Positions 1 through 5,375 of a stretch of 5,986 nt of DNA are shown here, piece by piece. The notes under the pieces are model-generated. The model saw only the letters and a program-made list of their open reading frames with translations. It was not told where the DNA came from and made no database searches. Each line of letters starts with the position of its first letter. The stretch's first letter is position 1. The DNA is from an uncultured Prevotellaceae bacterium. Lineage in GTDB: Bacteria > Bacteroidota > Bacteroidia > Bacteroidales > Bacteroidaceae. The stretch is from positions 1 through 5,986 of the forward strand of contig CAMZHP010000216.1 of the NCBI GenBank assembly GCA_947306845.1, read 5' to 3'. The translations under genes and the position numbers were made by a program.

Positions 1-573
1 CTGGAAGCGGATGGTCTGTTCCTCGAAGTTCATTTCCTCGATGATGGCGATTGACTCCAAGCGGTAGCCTTCCTCGCGCAATTGTCTGCCACCATCCTGC
101 TGGCCTTTTTCCACGGCGATGCCGATGCCAGCTACCTCGCCGCCGGCCTGATGCACCAGGTCGATAAGCGCGTGTACTGCCTGTCCTTCAGCAAGGAAGT
201 CATCGACTATCAGAACGCAATCTGTCGGGTGTAGATATGGTTTGGATACAAACACCTTGTTCATTTGCTTGTGAGTGAAGGAATAAGCCTGCGACACGTA
301 CTTGTTGTCTGTGCTGTTGGCAGTCTCGCTCTTTTTGGCGAACACCACGGGAACATCGTACAGATTGCCCAACATCGTGGCAATGGCAATGCCGCTGGCT
401 TCGATGGTAAGGATCTTGTTTACCTTTAAGTCGCCAAACCGTCGTTTTAGTTCGATGGCAATTTGGCGCATGATGCCGATGTCTATCTGATGATTCAGGA
501 AATTGTCAATCTTCAGTATGTTACCAGGTTTGATAACGGCATCGCTTAGGATCTTTTCTTCAAGGAAGTTCAT
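1..573 (-). CDS. xpt: Xanthine phosphoribosyltransferase, missing only the extreme C-terminus
   Basis: This enzyme transfers the phosphoribosyl group of PRPP to xanthine to make XMP, a cytoplasmic purine salvage step. I translated the minus strand by hand from the ATG at 573-571, which gives 191 codons open to the window edge; the family is about 190-195 residues, so only a few residues plus the stop are missing. The start MNFLEEKI is followed by KIDNFLNHQIDIGIM (21-35), typical of the Xpt N-terminus. TIEASGIAIA (56-65) and VPVVFAKK (74-81) match the substrate region, and VLIVDDFLAEGQA (120-132) is the PRPP-binding motif with its Asp pair. AGIGIAVEKG (148-157) and GYRLESIA (169-176) are also characteristic. 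It is transcribed away from the rightward operon and is functionally unrelated to it. No purine riboswitch was recognised in its leader. Identification is from remembered family sequence and is very secure. Confidence 0.94.
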   Translation of the reverse strand, partial: MNFLEEKILSDAVIKPGNILKIDNFLNHQIDIGIMRQIAIELKRRFGDLKVNKILTIEASGIAIATMLGNLYDVPVVFAKKSETANSTDNKYVSQAYSFTHKQMNKVFVSKPYLHPTDCVLIVDDFLAEGQAVHALIDLVHQAGGEVAGIGIAVEKGQQDGGRQLREEGYRLESIAIIEEMNFEEQTIRFQ

Positions 574-645
574 AGTTGTTCGTTAGGGTTGATTATCTGA
601 TATATCATATTTGTCCAAAATTTTGACTGTTTGAAAATGATGTTG

Positions 646-674
646 TAAAGGTATGAAAATCCTTGCAAATCCAA
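646..674 (-). promoter_or_regulatory. Candidate Bacteroidetes-type promoter of xpt
   Basis: On the minus strand TACCTTTA (653-646) matches seven of eight positions of the Bacteroidetes -7 box TAnnTTTG. A TTGG (674-671) lies 17 bp upstream as a possible -33 element. This would leave a leader of roughly 65 nt before the xpt ATG. The spacing is slightly short for this promoter class and the -7 box is imperfect, so this is tentative. Confidence 0.4.
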
Positions 675-932
675 TTGGTTTTTTCTCTTTTTTTTCCATT
701 TATCCATAATGCAAGTTCCTTCAGCATGTGCACCATTGAAGAGACCCTTCTAATTATTTCCTCTGAAGGCTTTTTATATTCACATAATTTGAAAACATTT
801 GGTAGTCTCAGAAATTATTCATAACTTAGCCACCATCTAGAACTTATGAAATGAATAAAACGAAATCCATGTGGTGTTTGATGGTCATTTTAATTTGTGG
901 AGAGTTACTATGCCTAATAGAGTCGGGTCATT

Positions 933-966
933 TTGGTTGAACAAATAGGGGCGTTGGTTGATTAAA
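933..966 (+). promoter_or_regulatory. Tandem direct repeat, candidate binding site for the LytTR response regulator
   Basis: The sequence TTGGTTGAACAAA (933-945) recurs as TTGGTTGATTAAA (954-966). The first eight bases are identical and 11 of 13 match overall. The start-to-start distance is exactly 21 bp, two helical turns. LytTR-family regulators such as AgrA bind two direct repeats of about 9 bp, with a GTT core, spaced by about 12-13 bp on one DNA face. The pair sits 1 bp upstream of the proposed -33 element of the operon that encodes a LytTR regulator. Binding itself is inference. Confidence 0.5.
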
Positions 967-967
967 A

Positions 968-999
968 TTGGTCTGTCGCTTCTTTCCTTGTTATCTTTG
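968..999 (+). promoter_or_regulatory. Candidate Bacteroidetes-type promoter of the four-gene operon
   Basis: TATCTTTG (992-999) is a perfect match to the Bacteroidetes -7 consensus TAnnTTTG. A TTG (968-970, in TTGG) lies 21 bp upstream as the -33 element, within the usual spacing of this class. The start point would fall near 1005, giving a leader of about 25 nt before the ATG at 1030. No strong Shine-Dalgarno sequence precedes that ATG, only purine/AT-rich sequence, as is usual in this phylum. Confidence 0.65.
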
Positions 1000-1029
1000 T
1001 CGGCATCTAAGAGATAATAAGATTACAAG

Positions 1030-1428
1030 ATGAAGAAAACATTTTTATTAATGGCCTTGGCTGGAGCGCTTTCGGTACAGGCCAAGCATAACCTCTTCAC
1101 AGAGAATAATGGGGATGTTTACACATACCTGACTTTTGAGATGACCGACGGCACAAAGGTCTCCATCACAACGTCTTCGCTGACGCTGACCTTCAGCGGA
1201 AACACGCTGACGGTTGGTTCGCAGACTTTTACCCTTTCTGACCTTTCGAGGATGTACTTCTCAACATCCAATGAGTCTACAACTGGAATCGAGGAAATAG
1301 CCTCGCTCGACGATGAGGATGCCGAAATCTATGATATGCAGGGACATCAAATCCAGAAAGAGCAGATGCGGAAAGGTGTGTATATTATCAAAACAAAAAA
1401 CAGAACCCGTAAAATTTTGGTTAAATGA
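1030..1428 (+). CDS. Small secreted protein with a T9SS-like C-terminal tail
   Basis: The product has 132 residues and I recognise no named family for the whole protein. Residues 1-18 form a signal peptide (MKK, hydrophobic core, cleavage likely after SVQA). Residues 28-78 are a Thr/Ser-rich probable beta domain ending GNTLTVGSQTFTLSDLSRM, which resembles the N-terminus of the next gene product. An acidic linker (87-99) leads to a C-terminal segment (98-132), EIYDMQGHQIQ ... KGVYIIKTKNRTRKILVK. This resembles the last strands of T9SS type A sorting tails and similar tails common on Prevotella exported proteins, though it is shorter than the usual 70-80 residue domain. It is therefore probably exported and perhaps surface-attached. 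It is first in the operon, and its stop overlaps the next start by 4 bp (ATGA). The protein appears to be an N-domain plus a tail with no passenger between. Function is unknown. Confidence 0.88.
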   Translation: MKKTFLLMALAGALSVQAKHNLFTENNGDVYTYLTFEMTDGTKVSITTSSLTLTFSGNTLTVGSQTFTLSDLSRMYFSTSNESTTGIEEIASLDDEDAEIYDMQGHQIQKEQMRKGVYIIKTKNRTRKILVK

Positions 1429-3368
1429 AAAAGATATTGGCATTCCTCACGACATTCGTACTGACGATAGCAGTCTCGGGGCAGACGCTGAACGTCAAGA
1501 CTGGTGGCATTACCTATTTGTTCCCTGCCTCACAGACAGACATGATGACTTATGCCGACGGACAGACACTGACCATCATGGGCAAAACTTTTACACTCAG
1601 TGAGGTTGATGCGATGACGGTGGATGATACGATCGTCACCGACAATGCTGTCGCTGTGGTTTACAACGGCAATTCGGTCGCTGTCACCGTAGCGGGCAAT
1701 GTGGCACAATACATCACACCCACCATCAGTGGAGCACATGTTTCCATCGCTCAAAGCGATGATCTCGCCAATGAAATCACCTACACGCTGAGCGGTTCAT
1801 CGTCCGATGGAGAGTTCTATATGTCAGGCTCTTACAAGGCGACAATCGAACTGAACGGTCTGGTGCTGACCAATACGACACCCGTGTATAGTGGTGCAGC
1901 CATCCATATCCAAAACGGAAAGCGCATCAAGGTGAAAGTGGCTTCAGGTACGACCAACACGTTGGCCGATGCAGCTGGAGGTTCGCAGAAAGGCTGTTTC
2001 TATGTGAAGGGCCATGCCGAGTTTGCGCAGAAAGGCACGTTGAATGTCGTGGGCAATGTGAAGCACGGCATCAAGACCGGTGAGTATATGACGCTGAAGA
2101 ACGCCACTATCAATGTAACCACCGCTGTGGGTGACGGTATCAATTGTGCAGGCTATTTCCTTATGGAGAGCGGCAACTTGAGCTTCAGTGGTTTGGGTGA
2201 CGACGGCATCCAGTGTGACTTGGACGGCGATACTTCGACAGGTGAGACTGCCGACCATGAGGACGAGGACACCGGCAATATCTACATTGAGGATGGCACC
2301 GTTGATATTACCATCACAGCTTCTGCCGCCAAAGGAATCAAGAGTGAGGGAGATGTGAAAATCAGTGGCGGCGACATTATAGTTAAGACTACAGGTGGGG
2401 GAGTATGGGACAGCGACAATAAAAAGACTGCAGCATCGGCTTGTCTCAACGTTGACGGCAACACCATCATCAGCGGCGGAACGCTGAACCTGACCAGTAC
2501 GGGGGCTGGCGGAAAGGGCATCAATTGCGATGGAGGCTTCACTACCACTGGAGGGATGCTGACCGTCAAGACAACGGGAAATGCCGTTGTAGCATCATCA
2601 AGCGGCAGCATATCGACCGTGCCCTCCTCGCAGCAACTCGACCGTTACAGCAGCAACTACAAGTCATCACCTAAAGGTATCAAGATTGACGGTGCGGTCA
2701 ACATCAGCGGCGATGCCGTTGTAAGCGTCAACACCACAGGCGCTGGCGGTGAAGGCATCGAGAGCAAGACCTCCATCGATATCAATGGCGGACAGGTGGC
2801 TGTCGTCGCCTCCGACGATGCCATCAATGCCTCATATAAAACATCTAGCGGTTCGGGTAACCTGACCATCAACGGAGGTTGTGTCTATGCACGCTCTACT
2901 GGCAATGACGGTATAGATGCCAACGGTAACTGTTACATCAAGGGTGGACTGGTGTATGCCATCGGTGCCTCATCCCCTGAGGTAGCAGTCGATGCCAACA
3001 GTGAGCAACAGAAACAACTATATGTCACCGGAGGAACCATCGTGGCAATCGGTGGGTTGGAGAGAGGCTCCAGCCTCACGCAGTCGTGCTACTCCACCAA
3101 CTCTTGGAGCAAGAACACATGGTATGCCCTGACTGTCGGTAACGAGACATTTGCTTTCCAGACACCTTCCAGCGGCGGTTCCACACTCGTTGTCTCAGGT
3201 GCCACGCAGCCCACATTGAAATCAGGTGTCAAAGTCAGCAACGGCACCAGCATCTTCAATGGTATTGGCTTTACTAATGCCTCTTTCAGCGGTGGTTCGG
3301 CCGTAAGCCTCTCATCCTATACTGGGGGAAGTGGCGGCGGTGGATGGGGACCCGGCGGCTGGCATTGA
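1425..3368 (+). CDS. Secreted beta-helix carbohydrate-binding-domain protein (Cthe_2159-like)
   Basis: The 647-residue product starts with a signal peptide (1-19, cleavage likely at VSG/QT) and has no lipobox cysteine. Residues 24-67 repeat the small domain of the upstream protein (GQTLTIMGKTFTLSEVDAM). From about 75 to 625 it is a right-handed beta-helix type protein with recurring coils. The signature x-G-I-x appears at HGIK 214, DGIN 237, DGIQ 260, KGIK 303, KGIN 364, KGIK 417, EGIE 443 and DGID 495, each followed by a strand such as VKISGGDIIV. This pattern matches the Cthe_2159 family, whose Clostridium thermocellum founder is a calcium-containing polysaccharide-binding protein; here the ligand is unknown. 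Residues 265-284 form an acidic insertion. The C-terminus is Gly/Trp-rich (634-647, ending GPGGWH) with no T9SS tail. The start is set by the ATGA overlap with the preceding gene, and the kinase begins 33 bp downstream. Confidence 0.9.
   Translation: MKKILAFLTTFVLTIAVSGQTLNVKTGGITYLFPASQTDMMTYADGQTLTIMGKTFTLSEVDAMTVDDTIVTDNAVAVVYNGNSVAVTVAGNVAQYITPTISGAHVSIAQSDDLANEITYTLSGSSSDGEFYMSGSYKATIELNGLVLTNTTPVYSGAAIHIQNGKRIKVKVASGTTNTLADAAGGSQKGCFYVKGHAEFAQKGTLNVVGNVKHGIKTGEYMTLKNATINVTTAVGDGINCAGYFLMESGNLSFSGLGDDGIQCDLDGDTSTGETADHEDEDTGNIYIEDGTVDITITASAAKGIKSEGDVKISGGDIIVKTTGGGVWDSDNKKTAASACLNVDGNTIISGGTLNLTSTGAGGKGINCDGGFTTTGGMLTVKTTGNAVVASSSGSISTVPSSQQLDRYSSNYKSSPKGIKIDGAVNISGDAVVSVNTTGAGGEGIESKTSIDINGGQVAVVASDDAINASYKTSSGSGNLTINGGCVYARSTGNDGIDANGNCYIKGGLVYAIGASSPEVAVDANSEQQKQLYVTGGTIVAIGGLERGSSLTQSCYSTNSWSKNTWYALTVGNETFAFQTPSSGGSTLVVSGATQPTLKSGVKVSNGTSIFNGIGFTNASFSGGSAVSLSSYTGGSGGGGWGPGGWH
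2064..2970 (+). repeat. Degenerate beta-helix coil repeats within the secreted protein gene
   Basis: This is a protein-level repeat, not a DNA tandem array. Coils of about 20-60 residues each begin with an x-G-I-x turn (codons 214, 237, 260, 303, 364, 417, 443 and 495) and continue into a hydrophobic strand with ISGG, INGG or IKGG turns. DNA conservation between units is low, limited to short shared words such as GGCATCAATTG or GGTATCAATTG, so the repeats are old and under protein-level selection. Confidence 0.7.
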
Positions 3369-3401
3369 TGCAATTTCTTCCTGATTCTTACGTTATTTTA
3401 T

Positions 3402-4559
3402 ATGAAACTAAGATACTGGATGAAGCAATCACGACAGGAGAACATCATTTACTTGGTGGTGTGGGGGCTGCTTTTCGCAGTCCCACTCCTGAGTTTGTAT
3501 GTCCGCACCATCAGTGACGAGAATGTCATTTTTGATTGGAAAGAGGTGCTTGTCGTCTGGCGTAAGTTTGCGGTTTATCTGCTGCTTTTCCTCGTGCACA
3601 ATTTCCTTTTGGCACCATTGTTGGTTTACAAGCGTAAGCGTGTGGCTTATTTCTCCATCATGGCTGTATTGCTGTCGGTATTCATTGTCTTCCAGTGCAA
3701 CAACAAGCCCAGGGATTGGAATCATAGAGGTTCCGGACCGCCCCATATGGAACATTTCGGCAGACATGTACCTCCGAAGAGGTTCGATGACAAACGTCCT
3801 CCGAAACCAGATGGGAAACCTCCTCATATGATACGTCACCATATGCCTCCTCCCATCGTAGCTGAGCATGAACTTCTTGCCATCGTGGTGCTCCTATTGA
3901 TGTTTGGAGCCAATCTCGGCATCAAGGGTTATTTCCGTGGGCGCGACGACCGCAGACGGCTGGCTAAGCTGGAGCGCCAGAACTTGGAACAGCAGTTGGA
4001 ATACCTGCGATATCAGATCAATCCGCATTTCTTCATGAACACACTCAATAATATTCACGCGCTCGTCGACATCGACCCAGAGAAGGCGAAAGACACCATA
4101 CTGGAATTGTCGAAGATGATGCGCTTCGTGCTTTATGAGGGCAACAAGAAGGGCGTACCACTCTCAAGGGAACTTGACTTCATCCGACACTATGTCGCAC
4201 TGATGCAGTTGCGTTATTCCGACAAGGTGCGCATCACTGTCGATCTGCCGAAGGAAGCCCCGGAACGCCAGGTTCCTCCGTTGGTGCTCATTACCTTCAT
4301 CGAGAATGCGTTTAAGCATGGTGTCAGTTATCAGCATGAGTCGTTCATCAAGATAAAAGTCTCGGTGGTGGATGAAAGACTCTGTTTTTCATGTGTCAAC
4401 TCCAAAGCTGGCAAGCCTACAGCTGATGAGTCTAAAGGGGGTGTGGGGCTCGCTAATGTACGCAAGCGCCTCGATCTGATGTATAAGGACAACTATACGC
4501 TTCGCATACTCAATGAAACCGATATATACACTGTTGAACTAAATATCCCATTATTATGA
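3402..4559 (+). CDS. LytS-type sensor histidine kinase with a His/Pro/Met-rich periplasmic loop
   Basis: The 385-residue product is an inner-membrane histidine kinase of the His_kinase (PF06580) / HATPase type, the partner class of LytTR regulators. Predicted membrane segments are about 15-34, 55-76, 82-98 and 157-176. With the N-terminus and the YKRKR turn (76-80) inside, residues 99-156 lie in the periplasm. That loop is unusual: 8 His, 13 Pro and 3 Met, including PPHMEH (113-118) and PPHMIRHHMPPP (140-151). A short coiled coil (183-203) leads to the H-box YQINPHFFMNTLNNI with phospho-acceptor His209. The N-box ENAFKHG is at 301-307 and the G-box GGVGLANVRKRL at 346-357, so the catalytic core looks intact. 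The gene follows the beta-helix gene by 33 bp and overlaps the regulator gene by 4 bp (ATGA), so the two are surely a pair. The signal is unknown; metal or a protein/polysaccharide ligand are inferences from the loop and the neighbours. Confidence 0.95.
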   Translation: MKLRYWMKQSRQENIIYLVVWGLLFAVPLLSLYVRTISDENVIFDWKEVLVVWRKFAVYLLLFLVHNFLLAPLLVYKRKRVAYFSIMAVLLSVFIVFQCNNKPRDWNHRGSGPPHMEHFGRHVPPKRFDDKRPPKPDGKPPHMIRHHMPPPIVAEHELLAIVVLLLMFGANLGIKGYFRGRDDRRRLAKLERQNLEQQLEYLRYQINPHFFMNTLNNIHALVDIDPEKAKDTILELSKMMRFVLYEGNKKGVPLSRELDFIRHYVALMQLRYSDKVRITVDLPKEAPERQVPPLVLITFIENAFKHGVSYQHESFIKIKVSVVDERLCFSCVNSKAGKPTADESKGGVGLANVRKRLDLMYKDNYTLRILNETDIYTVELNIPLL

Positions 4560-5281
4560 TACGCTGTCTCGCCATTGATGATGAGCCTTTGGCACTGCAA
4601 CAACTTGTTGCCTATATCAGCAAGGTGCCGTTTCTCGAACTCGCTGCACAGTGCCAAAGTGCGGTGGAAGCCCGCGCATACTTGGAAAACGACACGGTGG
4701 ATGCCATCTTCTGCGACATCAACATGCCTGACCTCAATGGCATGGACTTTGTGAAGTCGCTCACCGTCCCGCCTCTCATCGTCTTCACTACCGCCTACTC
4801 GGAGTATGCCGTTGAGGGTTTCCGAGTCAATGCCGTCGACTACTTGCTGAAGCCCTTCGGCCTCCAGGATTTCCAGAGGGCGGCGAACAGGTTGAGGGAA
4901 CGTCTTGATGAGGCGTCTGCCAATCCTGTTGCTCCCATCTCTCCCAACAACCCCGATGTTCTCTTTCTCAAAACCGACTACCGCATTGTTAAGGTCAGCA
5001 TCCCCGACATCCGCTATGTAGAGGCTATGAGTGAGTATCTGAAATTGTGGCTCGAAAACCAGCAAAAGCCCATCATTACCCTGCTGTCAATGAAGAAGAT
5101 GGAGGAAAGGCTACCTGACTACTTTATGCGCATCCACCGCTCCTATATCATCAACCTCGACAAGATACAGGAGGTGAACAAGAACCGCGTCATCATGGAT
5201 GCAGACACCTATCTCCCTATCGGCGATATGTACAAGGATGCCTTCCAAGCCTATTTGGATACTAAATTCTTAGGGAAATAA
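4556..5281 (+). CDS. LytTR-family response regulator, partner of the upstream kinase
   Basis: The 241-residue product is a two-domain response regulator that binds DNA. The receiver domain (1-118) has the acidic pocket D8/D9, phospho-acceptor D54 in IFCDINMPDLNG, the switch Thr in FTTAYSEYA (77-85) and the conserved Lys99 in DYLLKPF. A linker rich in Pro, Asn and Ser (119-134) leads to the LytTR domain (135-237), marked by FLKTDYRIVKVSIPDIRYVEA and by MRIHRSYIINLDKI (191-204). All key residues are present and the length is normal for the family. The start is fixed by the ATGA overlap with the kinase gene, implying translational coupling. A candidate target is the repeat pair at 933-966 in front of its own operon. 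It is the last gene of the operon; the next gene is convergent. Confidence 0.96.
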   Translation: MIRCLAIDDEPLALQQLVAYISKVPFLELAAQCQSAVEARAYLENDTVDAIFCDINMPDLNGMDFVKSLTVPPLIVFTTAYSEYAVEGFRVNAVDYLLKPFGLQDFQRAANRLRERLDEASANPVAPISPNNPDVLFLKTDYRIVKVSIPDIRYVEAMSEYLKLWLENQQKPIITLLSMKKMEERLPDYFMRIHRSYIINLDKIQEVNKNRVIMDADTYLPIGDMYKDAFQAYLDTKFLGK

Positions 5282-5375
5282 TACTGCTTTTCCTTCTTGA
5301 ATGAACAATTGCGGCTTTTATGGATGGCTTTGTACAGTTAGTCTTTGTGCCCCCGGTGTTTCATATCTTGTCTTG
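5282..5375. other. Short convergent intergenic gap
   Basis: These 94 bp separate the stop of the response regulator gene from the stop of the hydrolase gene on the other strand. A terminator for one or both would be expected here, but I found no convincing GC-rich hairpin followed by a T-run on either strand. Only short direct repeats (GGCTTTT/GGCTTTG near 5313-5333) were seen. Confidence 0.5.

Larger units (their letters stand above)
574..1029. other. Divergent intergenic region between xpt and the secreted-protein/kinase operon
   Basis: This 456-bp stretch is AT-rich compared with the flanking genes and contains no convincing gene. It holds the xpt promoter candidate (646-674), the operon promoter candidate (968-999) and the 21-bp-spaced direct repeat pair (933-966). 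A second, weaker direct repeat, GGTCATTTT, occurs at 883-891 and 926-934. A 29-codon reading frame at 851-940 (plus strand) starts MNKTKSMWCLMVILICG and looks like a short signal or membrane peptide; it ends inside the repeat pair and has no clear ribosome binding site, so I do not call it a gene. No tRNA, hairpin terminator or riboswitch was recognised in the middle part (about 680-850). Confidence 0.7.

Noticed and set aside
302..490. Plus-strand 62-codon open frame
   Set aside because: It lies entirely antisense to the well-supported xpt gene and its product has no recognisable features.
574..645. Purine riboswitch in the xpt leader
   Set aside because: The leader is short and AT-rich, and I see no conserved purine-aptamer core; riboswitch control of xpt is typical of Firmicutes, not this group.
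718..768. Possible hairpin CCTTCA ... TGAAGG
   Set aside because: The arms are only 6 bp, about 40 nt apart, and no T-run follows; it is expected by chance.
1421..1432. The two secreted-protein genes as one gene split by a frameshift
   Set aside because: Each has its own signal peptide and N-terminal domain, and the first ends in a complete tail motif; the ATGA overlap is a normal coupled junction.
1944..2872. Series of minus-strand open frames of 71-109 codons opposite the beta-helix gene
   Set aside because: They mirror the repetitive Gly/Thr/Ser codons of the plus-strand gene and give low-complexity Val/Pro/Ser products; they are shadow frames.
4493..5065. 190-codon minus-strand open frame opposite the response regulator gene
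   Set aside because: The plus-strand frame encodes an intact receiver-LytTR protein with all key residues; the antisense product resembles no family I know.
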